Assembly (NCBI RefSeq): GCF_048820915.1
Contig: NZ_JBMERR010000001.1
Coordinates: 186,001 to 250,000, forward strand
Reading direction: 5' to 3'
Origin: Cribrihabitans_A pelagius
GTDB taxonomy: Bacteria > Pseudomonadota > Alphaproteobacteria > Rhodobacterales > Rhodobacteraceae
Length of the DNA stretch: 64,000 nucleotides
A model generated the notes under the pieces. That model had not been told where the DNA came from, ran no database searches, and saw only the letters and a program-made list of their open reading frames with translations. Position numbers and translations under genes: made by a program. Below, piece after piece: positions 1 through 7,751 of this stretch; position 1 is the stretch's first letter; every line of letters begins with the position of its first letter.

Positions 1-1
1 G

Positions 2-1072
2 CGGCTTGCGAAGATGCTGATGGCCTATGATTTCGACCGCCGCCTGAACCCCTTTGCCGAGATGGGCGGTTTCATCTTCACCTTCATGGGCGACGGCAAG
101 CCGGGCACAGGCAAGACCACGCTGATCCAGATGATGGCCGGTCTCATCCACGACTACTGCCAGACCGCGGGCTACGCCTTCCGCTACCAGAACTTCGGCA
201 TCGACAATATCGACAGCTACCAGGGAAAGTCCGGCCAGAACGCCAAGAGCTTCATTCAGAATGTGCTGGATCCGGGCGTGATCGGCTTCGGCACCATCGA
301 CGACATCGACCAGATCGCGGGCAAGCGCGGCGACCGGCAGTCCAGCGCGGGCCAGCAGGAGGTGACGGCGGTGTTCATGGAGGCCTTTGCCGGCGCGAAC
401 ACCGTGGTGCGCGGCAACTGCACCTTCGGGATGTTCTCGAACTACCCCGAGAACGTCGACGACGCCTTGCGCCAGCGGGCCGGCGCGCGCTTCCTGGTCG
501 ACGGGCCGCAGACGCGCGAGGATTATATCGACATCCTGACGCTGCTGATGGGGAAGGGCCACGAGATCCCCTTGGGCAACCACGACCTTTACAGCGCGCA
601 GGAGATCCAGCGCGCCGTCGCCCGCTCTTTTGCCGCGCACAACCGCCCGCAGGAGCCTGCGTTGATGGAGGTCTTCAGCCGGGTGCAGGAGCAGGTGGGC
701 GCGCTCGACAGCCTTGCCAAGCTCGGCACCTATCTGAAGGCGATCCAGGCCGCGGACCCGCGCTTCACCGGCCGCGCGATCAAGAACATTACCGATGCGG
801 TGAAGGTCCGCGCGATGGATTTCGAGCTGCCGGACGAGTGGATGGGGAAGCCGGAGCTGTTCCTGTTCAAGGGCTACGAGGAGAAATGCGCCATGATCGC
901 CGAGCTGCGCCGCCCGGTGACGGCGGAGATGGTGATCCAGGAGATCAACCGCTACGCCGACAGCGAGTTCCGCTATGCCGAGAAATCCGACGAGGCCGCG
1001 ATCGAGGCCATGGTGCGCGATTTCGGGCGGCAGGAAGAGGCGAAGCGGCGGTATCTGGAGGGGAAGGGGTGA
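2..1072 (+). CDS. AAA-family ATPase, 5' end cut by the window edge
   Basis: The frame is open to the left edge, so the true start probably lies outside; 352 residues are visible from the first ATG at 14. Residues 28-35 form a P-loop (GKPGTGKT) and residues 90-99 (IGFGTIDDID) look like a Walker B strand, so this is an ATP-binding motor-type protein. The C-terminal half (a helical stretch with RAIKNITDAV near residue 260) resembles the AAA lid. There is no signal peptide or membrane segment, so a cytoplasmic location is inferred. It heads a tight operon: the next gene starts inside its stop codon (GTGA, 1069-1072). The substrate cannot be told from sequence; the downstream membrane proteins suggest an envelope-linked task. 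Confidence 0.75.
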   Translation, partial: RLAKMLMAYDFDRRLNPFAEMGGFIFTFMGDGKPGTGKTTLIQMMAGLIHDYCQTAGYAFRYQNFGIDNIDSYQGKSGQNAKSFIQNVLDPGVIGFGTIDDIDQIAGKRGDRQSSAGQQEVTAVFMEAFAGANTVVRGNCTFGMFSNYPENVDDALRQRAGARFLVDGPQTREDYIDILTLLMGKGHEIPLGNHDLYSAQEIQRAVARSFAAHNRPQEPALMEVFSRVQEQVGALDSLAKLGTYLKAIQAADPRFTGRAIKNITDAVKVRAMDFELPDEWMGKPELFLFKGYEEKCAMIAELRRPVTAEMVIQEINRYADSEFRYAEKSDEAAIEAMVRDFGRQEEAKRRYLEGKG

Positions 1073-1845
1073 GTGACAAGGCGCTAGAACACTTTTGGGA
1101 GTATCCTATCAGCTGGAGACTCATGCAAACGTTGCCTGAGGATCAGCAGGCCGCAATTGCAGTCTTAAGTTTCGCTGTTAGTGAGGTGAACGCTCTAAGC
1201 CGATTGTATATATTCAATGCGCACAAGCTGATAGGCGAGGCGGCGATTGACTGCGCGACATCTATCCAACGTTTTTTACTGCTTAGAGCGTGGAGCGCAA
1301 AGCTTTTTGAGATTGAGGATTTTCTCAATCTTGGCGGTAAGAAAAAAGTTACCCGCGATAAAGAACTTCTTAAGCTGGCTAACAGAGCTCTGGAAAGTTT
1401 TGTCACGCTTCGAGACGAAAGGATATACCCGATAGTAAGGGATATTCGGAACGAGGCAACAAGTCACTACTCGCTCACGGCGGCGAAAAAGAACCTTAAG
1501 TTCGTGTCATATAACGCAAACTGTAATATGTACATTCATGAGATGAGCGGGAACTCCTTCTACCCAATGGGTGAAGAGGTGATGTTCATTGGTCGTTTGA
1601 ATAGGCGGGGTGCGTCGTTGCCAACAAAAGACGAGCGTGCTGCTCAATTTGAAAGTTGGATGAACTGGAACGTTTCAGCTACAAATTGGCTAAGCAGTAC
1701 ACATGCAAGCTTCGTCCGCGAGCTAATCTTCGAAAAACAAAAGAGTAGAGCGGCCCGGAAAAGAACCTACTGGATACCGCCTAAGTTTGTTGGATCAAGA
1801 GAAGACGGACTGGCGCCAATCTTTCTCAGAAAGCCTCCAAAATGA
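1069..1845 (+). CDS. HEPN-like protein in an AT-richer insert within the operon
   Basis: The protein has 258 residues from a GTG start overlapping the previous stop (GTGA); its own stop overlaps the next start (ATGA, 1842-1845). It is mostly helical. R127-N128 to H133 (RNEATSH) fits the R[N/D/H]-x4-5-H signature of HEPN domains, many of which are RNases in toxin-antitoxin, abortive-infection (AbiU2-like) or CRISPR-linked systems. I cannot name the family. Base composition differs from its neighbours: 27 of 60 bases are G/C at 1381-1440 against 42 of 60 at 2581-2640, and codons rare here (ATA, AGG, CGA, GTA) cluster around residues 115-125. This suggests horizontal acquisition. The seven codons after the HEPN motif also read normally, so the gene looks intact. 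Confidence 0.65.
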   Translation: MSDKALEHFWEYPISWRLMQTLPEDQQAAIAVLSFAVSEVNALSRLYIFNAHKLIGEAAIDCATSIQRFLLLRAWSAKLFEIEDFLNLGGKKKVTRDKELLKLANRALESFVTLRDERIYPIVRDIRNEATSHYSLTAAKKNLKFVSYNANCNMYIHEMSGNSFYPMGEEVMFIGRLNRRGASLPTKDERAAQFESWMNWNVSATNWLSSTHASFVRELIFEKQKSRAARKRTYWIPPKFVGSREDGLAPIFLRKPPK

Positions 1846-3224
1846 AACGCCTCATCCACCGCGGCCTGATGTTCGGCAATCTCTTCCACGTCGCCTCGCC
1901 CGCGCTGGTGGAGCGCTATAACCGCGCGCTGATGCATCTGACCGGCAAGACCACCGCGCTCAGCGATTTCCACGTCGATATCTCCGGCTACTCGCCCGAG
2001 GTGGGGGATGAACTCAACGATATCTTCTACCTCAACCATGCGGGCGTGAACCGGCAGTTCATCCTGCTGTCGACCGAGCAGCAGCGCTGCCCGCTGCTCA
2101 ATGCGCAGTTCTCCACCAGCCGCGACATCCTGCGCCGCTTCATCGCGGCGAACGAGCGCCAGCTTTTTGCCCTCACCGCGACGGATGCGGTGGCGGGGGA
2201 GATGGTGAACTCGGTCTTCGAGGTCTCCAGCCCCGCCAAGCTCTTCGACATCCGCCAGGTGCGGATCGAGGCCGACACCACCCGCGGCACCCTCAAGCAC
2301 GCGGACAAGCTGGCGGAGCTGGTGGAGCGCTTCAAGAGTGAGGAAGACGGCTGGTTCGACGATGCGCTGATTGCCGAGATGATTGAAACGGCAGAGAAAT
2401 CCGGCGATGTCACCCGCAACCCGGTGCGCCTTGGCCAAGAGGTCTTTGAGCAGCAGAACTTCTGGACCGCGCATTTCGGCGGGCTCTACCTGTTTCCAGG
2501 GCTGGCGCATCCGGCGCTGATCGCGAGCGGGGAGCGGCCCGAGGGCAAGCTGCCGCTGAAACATGTTTTCACGCTGGAGGACCGCCAGCAGATCGCCGAG
2601 TTCCTCAAGCTCAACCGCCTGGCCGAGCCGGTGGCGCAGGCGCGCGGCATCGACGGGGCGGCGGTCTTGCGGCAGAAGATGGACTTCATCGCGGTGAGCG
2701 CGCTGGCGGAGCAGGGGGTTGACCTCTCGGACCTGCCGCGCAGCGGCTTGCGGCGGCTCGTCGCGCGCCATGCGCAGGACCTGCCTGCGGAATACGAAGG
2801 GCTTGCCGCGCTTCTGCGCTGGGCCGAGGACGGCGGCCCGCGCCCCAGCATGCGGCCGAGCCACCCGGCGTTCTTCTATGCCCTGCGCGCAAGTGACACG
2901 CCAGAGGCGGAGCTGGTGAACATGCTGCTGGCCGAGCTCGCGCCGCGCGACTTCCGCCAGCTCTTCATCTGCCACAAGCACGCCTTCTACCACCTCTACA
3001 GCACCTGGCCCGAGGCCAAGAAGACCTACGCGGCCGAGTTCCTCGCCCGCGAATACGCGGTCGACAAGGCAGGCGCCCGGGCCGCGCTTTTCGGCCATGA
3101 GCCGGACATGGAGGGCAAGACCCCCGCGCCGCCCTGGGGCCCGCGGGCGCCAAGCGCCCGCTCCGAACGGCTGGTGGACCGGGTCGGCCCCTGGGGTGCT
3201 GTGAAACGCGAGCGGGGGCGCTGA
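1842..3224 (+). CDS. Conserved protein of unknown function (460 aa)
   Basis: This 460-residue soluble protein starts at the ATGA overlap with the HEPN-like gene. It has no P-loop, no membrane segment and no motif I recognise. The body is helical and the last 40 residues are Pro/Arg-rich and probably disordered. G+C is high and codon use matches the local average, unlike the gene before it. Tight coupling to the AAA ATPase and to the two membrane genes behind it suggests all belong to one complex or process. I recall similar AAA-plus-uncharacterised-protein operons in other roseobacters but cannot assign a function. Confidence 0.7.
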   Translation: MKRLIHRGLMFGNLFHVASPALVERYNRALMHLTGKTTALSDFHVDISGYSPEVGDELNDIFYLNHAGVNRQFILLSTEQQRCPLLNAQFSTSRDILRRFIAANERQLFALTATDAVAGEMVNSVFEVSSPAKLFDIRQVRIEADTTRGTLKHADKLAELVERFKSEEDGWFDDALIAEMIETAEKSGDVTRNPVRLGQEVFEQQNFWTAHFGGLYLFPGLAHPALIASGERPEGKLPLKHVFTLEDRQQIAEFLKLNRLAEPVAQARGIDGAAVLRQKMDFIAVSALAEQGVDLSDLPRSGLRRLVARHAQDLPAEYEGLAALLRWAEDGGPRPSMRPSHPAFFYALRASDTPEAELVNMLLAELAPRDFRQLFICHKHAFYHLYSTWPEAKKTYAAEFLAREYAVDKAGARAALFGHEPDMEGKTPAPPWGPRAPSARSERLVDRVGPWGAVKRERGR

Positions 3225-3491
3225 ATGTTCGGCTTTCTGCGGCTGGTGCTGCTCCTCGCGGTGGGGCTTACCGTGATCTACGGTGCGGTCTCGCTCTACT
3301 CCCGCGAGGTGCGGCGCGCCAAGCTCAAGCGCCACTGGAAACGGAAGGGCTTGACCGGCGACCGCGCGGCCTTCATCCAGCGGGGGCTGCAACAATACGA
3401 CCGCTCGTTCCGGCGCCGCCTGATCCTGCTGGTCTACATTATTCCGCTGGGGGCGATCGGGCTCCTGGTCTACGTCATCAACTTCATGTGA
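3225..3491 (+). CDS. Small membrane protein, two transmembrane helices (88 aa)
   Basis: The ATG follows the preceding stop directly, with no spacer. Residues 4-24 form one hydrophobic segment, followed by a strongly basic loop of about 40 residues (REVRRAKLKRHWKRKG), and residues 65-86 form a second segment. A hairpin in the inner membrane with a cytoplasmic basic loop is inferred. No family is recognised. Its position between the 460-aa protein and the DUF1523-type protein makes it a likely membrane partner in the same operon. Confidence 0.65.
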   Translation: MFGFLRLVLLLAVGLTVIYGAVSLYSREVRRAKLKRHWKRKGLTGDRAAFIQRGLQQYDRSFRRRLILLVYIIPLGAIGLLVYVINFM

Positions 3492-3501
3492 GGTGCTGCC
3501 G

Positions 3502-4146
3502 ATGCGATACATCAAATGGGGCGTCCTGATCCTGATCTGGCTGCTGATCGGCGCCTTCCTGCATTACACGCTGCCGCAATATGACGTGGTGCGCATCGTC
3601 AACACCTACGAGGAGCGCCAGGAGCTGAACGACTGGACCCGGATTTTCTGGTCCACTCCCGACGACCAGTCGGTGGAGCTGCAGAACCGCGACGTGCAGT
3701 TCATCCAGGCGGTGCGTCCCAACGGCCGCGCAATAGTCTACCGCAACGAGGACACCGGCTGGAACTGGCCGCCCTACTTCAAGTTCGACACCGCCAACCT
3801 CTACACCGACGCCAATGATGCGATCTCCAACAAGGCAAACCCCGAATGGGTCGCGGTGATGCATTACGGCTGGCGTAACGAGTTCCTCTCGGCCTTCCCC
3901 AACGCGGTCTCGATCAAGACGGTGGCCGGGCCTGATGACAAGCCCACCAACTGGGTGACGATCATCATCCTGGTGCTGCTGGCGGCGCTGTTCTGGGCGA
4001 TATATGCGCGCTGGCGCCGTTTCCGCCGCGCCCGGATCGACCCGATGGTGGAGCAGGTGGAGGACAGTTTCTACGCCGCGGGCGATGCGATCTCCGAACG
4101 CGGCGGCCGGTTCAGGCGCTGGCTGGACAGCTGGAAGTCGAAGTGA
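3502..4146 (+). CDS. DUF1523-type membrane-anchored protein (214 aa)
   Basis: I chose the ATG at 3502 because GAGGTG (3490-3495) sits six bases upstream; a GTG at 3493 is also open in frame. Residues 4-22 are a membrane helix, followed by an extracytoplasmic domain of about 130 residues rich in Trp/Tyr/Asn. A second helix lies near residues 157-173, followed by an Arg-rich cytoplasmic tail. The pattern matches the DUF1523 family, whose role is unknown. It is the last gene of the operon and ends just before a strong hairpin. Confidence 0.7.
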   Translation: MRYIKWGVLILIWLLIGAFLHYTLPQYDVVRIVNTYEERQELNDWTRIFWSTPDDQSVELQNRDVQFIQAVRPNGRAIVYRNEDTGWNWPPYFKFDTANLYTDANDAISNKANPEWVAVMHYGWRNEFLSAFPNAVSIKTVAGPDDKPTNWVTIIILVLLAALFWAIYARWRRFRRARIDPMVEQVEDSFYAAGDAISERGGRFRRWLDSWKSK

Positions 4147-4150
4147 CCGC

Positions 4151-4178
4151 GGGACGCCGTCCCACGGGGCGGCGTCCC
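4151..4178. terminator. GC-rich hairpin between convergent genes
   Basis: GGGACGCCG (4151-4159) pairs perfectly with CGGCGTCCC (4170-4178) around a 10-base loop. It lies between the DUF1523 gene (+) and the reductase gene (-), whose stop is at 4181. There is no U-run on either strand, so termination is likely but may need other factors. Confidence 0.5.
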
Positions 4179-4180
4179 GG

Positions 4181-4717
4181 TCAGACGATCCGGTAGGTGT
4201 TCTGAACCATTCCGGTGCCAAGCCTGCGCGAAGCCTTCAGCTCCAGCCCGATGTCGCTGCCGAGAGGCCCGAACAAGGAAATGCCGCTGCCAATCAGCAC
4301 CGGTACGGTGGTGATGGTCAGATCGGCGATCAGACCTTGGCGCAGGAAAGACTGCACCAGCCTTCCGCCGTCGATATAGGCGCGTCTCCAGCCCTCCTGC
4401 TGCAGCTCTTGCATGAGGCCGGCGGGAGACGCGCGGCTCAGCTGGACCTTGCCCTGCAAATGCCCGGGAATGTCCCCGCTGGTCAGGCTGCTGCTCAGGA
4501 CGATAACCGGCTTTGAATAGGGCCACTGGCCAAACCCGAGCACTTTGCGGAAAGACCCCGTCCCCATGACAAGGCCGTCGACGCTGTCCATGAAGGCGGC
4601 AAAGCCGCTCTCCTCCTCGCTGATGCCTGGCTGCCGGGTCAGCCAATCGAGCGAATGGTCCTGTCGGGCCACGTAGCCGTCCAGGCTGGTGGCAATGAAA
4701 ACATGGCCGGTCGTCAT
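4181..4717 (-). CDS. Dihydrofolate-reductase-like / RibD C-terminal domain reductase (178 aa)
   Basis: The protein begins MTTGHVFIATSLDGYVA, typical of the RibD-C/DHFR-like family, NADPH-dependent reductases of mostly unknown substrate. The SLDGY motif, the central VMGTGSF strand-turn and the IDGGRLVQSFL motif (cofactor region) are all present. The ATG at 4717 was preferred to one 14 codons upstream because GAGGGAG lies just before it. Length is normal for the single-domain members. These genes often act as stand-alone reductases and are not essential folate enzymes. It is transcribed away from the riboswitch-controlled genes and shares an intergenic region with them. Confidence 0.8.
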   Translation of the reverse strand: MTTGHVFIATSLDGYVARQDHSLDWLTRQPGISEEESGFAAFMDSVDGLVMGTGSFRKVLGFGQWPYSKPVIVLSSSLTSGDIPGHLQGKVQLSRASPAGLMQELQQEGWRRAYIDGGRLVQSFLRQGLIADLTITTVPVLIGSGISLFGPLGSDIGLELKASRRLGTGMVQNTYRIV

Positions 4718-5001
4718 CTGATACTCCCTCAACCGCTGCCGCCTCGTGCCGCCAAGCATACCCGGAAAACGTGTCTGTGCGCAGGGGGGCAGCCCGCCTT
4801 CGGCCCGGGCAGCGATTCGGAGGGCTCCGCGCTGGAAAGCTGCTGGTCCTCAGGGCTTTGCCGCAAACAGAGGGCAGATTGCCGGTTTGATATCCCGCCG
4901 CCTGAACCGGCTCCGGGACGCGGAACCCGCATGTCTCTTTCCGGTTTCCGCGGGTCGGATTTGTCGCCGTAAAGGCCGCGGAAAAAGGGCAATTTCCGCC
5001 G
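4718..5001. other. Intergenic region between divergent genes, no gene seen
   Basis: This stretch separates the reductase gene (-) from the riboswitch (+) and should hold both promoters. I found no convincing -35/-10 pair, operator or small gene. Short open frames on both strands here have no ribosome binding site and mixed composition. Confidence 0.4.
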
Positions 5002-5176
5002 CAGCAAGGTGCCGTCCTTCGGGGCGGAGAATTGGGAAGCTGGTGAAACTCCGGCACTGCCCCCGCAACGGTGAACCCGGGCAAGGCATGGCAGATCGCC
5101 ACTGAAGCGCGCGCTTCGGGAAGGTGCCATGCCCGCCGCAAGCGGCGCCGGGCAAGTCCGGAAACCAGCCTTGCCA
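5002..5176 (+). promoter_or_regulatory. Cobalamin (B12) riboswitch
   Basis: The conserved blocks occur in order. These are AAGGTGCC at the 5' side, GGGAAGCTGGTGAAACTCC with the following GGCACTGCCCCCGCAAC (B12 box region, about 5044-5070), GCCACTG (5098-5104), GGGAAGGTGCC, and the closing AAGTCCGGAAACCAGCC (5154-5170). An outer stem pairs GCAAGG (5004-5009) with CCTTGC (5169-5174). This is a textbook adenosylcobalamin/cobalamin aptamer. It lies 119 bases upstream of the Rieske oxygenase gene on the same strand, so that gene pair is expected to be repressed when B12 is abundant. Confidence 0.95.
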
Positions 5177-5262
5177 GAAAACGTCAACCGCGGGCGGCGG
5201 CGGGGCGGTTGCGGGCGCGTGCCCGCGGCCTCTCCCGGCTCATGCCCGCACCCAGCCAACAG

Positions 5263-5280
5263 GGCCGCGGGGATGCGGCC
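5263..5280 (+). promoter_or_regulatory. Hairpin abutting the ribosome binding site (riboswitch expression platform candidate)
   Basis: GGCCGC (5263-5268) pairs with GCGGCC (5275-5280), and the Shine-Dalgarno AAGGAGA begins at the next base (5281). A second hairpin, GCGGGC-GCGT-GCCCGC, lies near 5210-5225. Placement against the ribosome binding site suggests control of translation initiation; there is no U-tract for an intrinsic terminator. Confidence 0.45.
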
Positions 5281-5294
5281 AAGGAGACAAACAG

Positions 5295-6530
5295 ATGCTT
5301 CAGGACAGTGAAATCCTGGCCAAGCTGATGGCGCGGCAGCAGAATTATTCCCTCGAACAGGCGTTCTACACCGATCCCGGCGTCTATGATCTGGACCTGC
5401 GCCAGATCTTCTACCGCGAGTGGCTGTTTGCCATCCCCGCCTGCGAGATCCCGAAAGGCGGCAATTACGTCACCCACCAGGTCGGCGCTTACAACATCAT
5501 CATCGTGCGCGGCAGCGACGGCGAGGTGCGCGCCTTCCACAATGCCTGCCGCCATCGCGGCTCGGTCGTGTGCAAGGCCAAGAAGGGCAGTTCGCCCAAA
5601 CTTGTCTGCCCCTATCACCAATGGACCTACGAGCTTGACGGCAAGCTGTTGTGGGCGCGCGACATGGGCCCGGATTTCGACGCCTCCAAACACGGGCTGA
5701 AGCCGGTGCATTGCCGGGATCTGGCCGGGCTGATCTACGTCTGCCTTGCTGACGAGGCCCCCGACTTCGATGCCTTTGCCGATCTTGCCCGCCCCTATCT
5801 GGAGCCGCATGACCTGAGCAATGCCAAAATCGCCCATGAAAGCACCATCGTCGAGAACGGCAACTGGAAGCTGGTCTGGGAGAACAACCGCGAGTGCTAT
5901 CACTGCGGCGGCAACCACCCCGCGCTCTGCCGCAGTTTCCCCGAGGATCCTTCGGTCACCGGCATCGAAGGCGGCGACACCCCGCCGCATCTGCAAAGGC
6001 ACTTCGACCGGATCGAGGCAGCAGGCTGCCCCGCGCAGTTCCGCATCGACGCGCGCGGCCAGTACCGGCTTGCCCGGATGCCGCTGAACGAAGGCGCCGA
6101 GAGCTACACGATGGACGGCAAACCCGCGGCTGCCAAGCCGCTGGGCCGGGTGCCCTTCGCCGATGCCGGCACGCTTTTGAAGTTCCACTACCCGACCACC
6201 TGGAACCACTTCCTGCCGGATCACTCGCTGGTGTTCCGGGTCACTCCGATCAGCGCCACCGAAACCGAAGTCACCACCAAATGGCTTGTCCACAAGGACG
6301 CCGCGGAGGGCCAGGATTATGACCTGAAGCGCCTGACCGAGGTCTGGACCGCCACCAACGACGAGGACCGCATCGTGGTCGAGGACAACCAGCGCGGCAT
6401 CAACTCGCCCGCCTACGAACCGGGGCCCTATTCGCCGTCGCAGGAAAGCGGCGTCATCCAGTTCACCAACTGGTACGGCGCGCATCTGACCCGCGCGCTG
6501 ACCGGCCGCAACCTGATCGCGGCGGAGTAA
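5295..6530 (+). CDS. gbcA: Rieske non-haem iron oxygenase, glycine-betaine monooxygenase type, alpha subunit
   Basis: The protein has 411 residues from an ATG with AAGGAGA eight bases upstream. Rieske ligands are C85/H87 (CRH) and C105/H108 (CPYH). The mononuclear iron motif is at 200-208 (ECYHCGGNH; H203, H208). Together with the next gene it forms the two-component system that demethylates a quaternary amine; GbcAB turns glycine betaine into dimethylglycine and formaldehyde. Close relatives act on stachydrine, so the exact substrate is inferred from overall resemblance and pairing. A B12 riboswitch precedes it, which is unusual for an oxygenase. Cytoplasmic. Confidence 0.75.
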   Translation: MLQDSEILAKLMARQQNYSLEQAFYTDPGVYDLDLRQIFYREWLFAIPACEIPKGGNYVTHQVGAYNIIIVRGSDGEVRAFHNACRHRGSVVCKAKKGSSPKLVCPYHQWTYELDGKLLWARDMGPDFDASKHGLKPVHCRDLAGLIYVCLADEAPDFDAFADLARPYLEPHDLSNAKIAHESTIVENGNWKLVWENNRECYHCGGNHPALCRSFPEDPSVTGIEGGDTPPHLQRHFDRIEAAGCPAQFRIDARGQYRLARMPLNEGAESYTMDGKPAAAKPLGRVPFADAGTLLKFHYPTTWNHFLPDHSLVFRVTPISATETEVTTKWLVHKDAAEGQDYDLKRLTEVWTATNDEDRIVVEDNQRGINSPAYEPGPYSPSQESGVIQFTNWYGAHLTRALTGRNLIAAE

Positions 6531-6534
6531 GCAC

Positions 6535-7620
6535 ATGGGACTGCTCGCCAATTTCGAGACACTGGACGAAACCCTGGCGTGGAAGGACGACGAGATGCTG
6601 GAATGCGTCTCGGTTGTGCCGGAAGCGCCCAACACCGCCACCTTCAGCTTCCGCGCGCCTTCGGGCTGCTGGTTCAAGTACCAGCCCGGCCAGTTCCTGA
6701 CGCTGGAGCTGCCGGTCCCGGAAGGCACCGTCTGGCGCACCTACACGATCAGCTCCTCGCCCTCGCGGCCGCTGTCCATTTCCGTGACGGTGAAGGCGCA
6801 GGGCGACAGCATCGGCACCCGCTGGATGCTCGACCACCTGCGCCCCGGCATGCGGCTCAAGGCCTCCGGGCCCGCAGGCGTTTTCACCCTGCCCAGGCGC
6901 CCGAACGGCAAGTTCTTGTTCATCTCCGCAGGCTCCGGCATCACGCCCAGCCTTTCGATGACTCAATACCTGTTCGATCGCGGCCAGTCGCCCGACGTCT
7001 GCTTCATTAACTGCGCCAAACGCCCGAGCGAGATCATCGCCCGCCGCCAGCTTGAAGGCATGGCGGCGCGGGTGCCCGGCATCAAGCTGCATTTCGTGGT
7101 GGAGGAAGACGACCCCTACCAGGTCTGGACCGGCTACCGCGGCCAGCTTAACCAGATCATGCTGGGCCTGATGGCGCAGGACTATCTGGAGCGCGAGGTC
7201 TACTGCTGCGGCCCGGAGCCCTTCATGCAGGCGGTGCGCGACATGCTGAACGGCCTCGGCTTCGACATGGAAAACTACCACCAGGAAAGCTTCGGCGCCC
7301 CGGTGGAAACCGCAGCCGACGCGCCCGAGATTGACGACGTGATCCCGGCCGAGACCGCCCCGGCCGAAATCCGCTTCGCCGCCTCCGGCGTCACGGCGGG
7401 TTGCGCCGAAACCGACACGGTGCTGGCAGTGGCCAAGGCCTCGGGGCTCAACATCCCATCGGGCTGCACCTTCGGCATCTGCGGCACCTGCAAGGTGAAG
7501 AAGACCGCAGGCGACGTGCACATGGTCCACAACGGCGGCATCTCGGAAGAGGACATCGAGGCCGGCTACATCCTCGCCTGCTGCTCCAACCCGATCGGGC
7601 AGGTCGAGGTCGAGATCTGA
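6535..7620 (+). CDS. gbcB: Hybrid-cluster NAD(P)H reductase for the Rieske oxygenase
   Basis: This 361-residue protein starts four bases after gbcA. Domain order is an FAD-binding barrel with RTYTISSSPS (about residues 63-72), an NAD-binding fold with SAGSGITPSLSM (about 130-141) and CCGPEPFM (about 223-230), then a C-terminal plant-type [2Fe-2S] ferredoxin with CTFGICGTCK plus a later CCS. It passes electrons from NAD(P)H through FAD and the 2Fe-2S cluster to the Rieske centre of GbcA. Adjacent position and shared strand indicate one riboswitch-controlled transcript. Confidence 0.82.
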   Translation: MGLLANFETLDETLAWKDDEMLECVSVVPEAPNTATFSFRAPSGCWFKYQPGQFLTLELPVPEGTVWRTYTISSSPSRPLSISVTVKAQGDSIGTRWMLDHLRPGMRLKASGPAGVFTLPRRPNGKFLFISAGSGITPSLSMTQYLFDRGQSPDVCFINCAKRPSEIIARRQLEGMAARVPGIKLHFVVEEDDPYQVWTGYRGQLNQIMLGLMAQDYLEREVYCCGPEPFMQAVRDMLNGLGFDMENYHQESFGAPVETAADAPEIDDVIPAETAPAEIRFAASGVTAGCAETDTVLAVAKASGLNIPSGCTFGICGTCKVKKTAGDVHMVHNGGISEEDIEAGYILACCSNPIGQVEVEI

Positions 7621-7627
7621 TTTCAAG

Positions 7628-7652
7628 GGAGGGCCCGCGCCCCGGGCCCTCC
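7628..7652 (+). terminator. GC-rich hairpin after gbcB
   Basis: GGAGGGCCC (7628-7636) pairs with GGGCCCTCC (7644-7652), directly after the gbcB stop. No U-tract follows, so it is a probable but not classic terminator. Confidence 0.5.
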
Positions 7653-7751
7653 GGTTCTGCCCGGCCGTGTGTGCTGCCTTCAGCCTTGCCCGGTGTGAAG
7701 TGTTCCCCTATTGTTCACATGAGCGGGCATCCGGACCGGGGAGGCCAAGCG

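Noticed and set aside
5184..6740. 518-residue open frame antisense to gbcA
   Set aside because: It lacks family motifs and ribosome site and mirrors the codon bias of the real gene on the other strand, a common effect in high-G+C DNA.
7667..7751. Upstream ATG at 7667 as the real start of the GFA gene
   Set aside because: The added residues do not match the family and there is no ribosome site; the frameshift at 7766 explains the data better.
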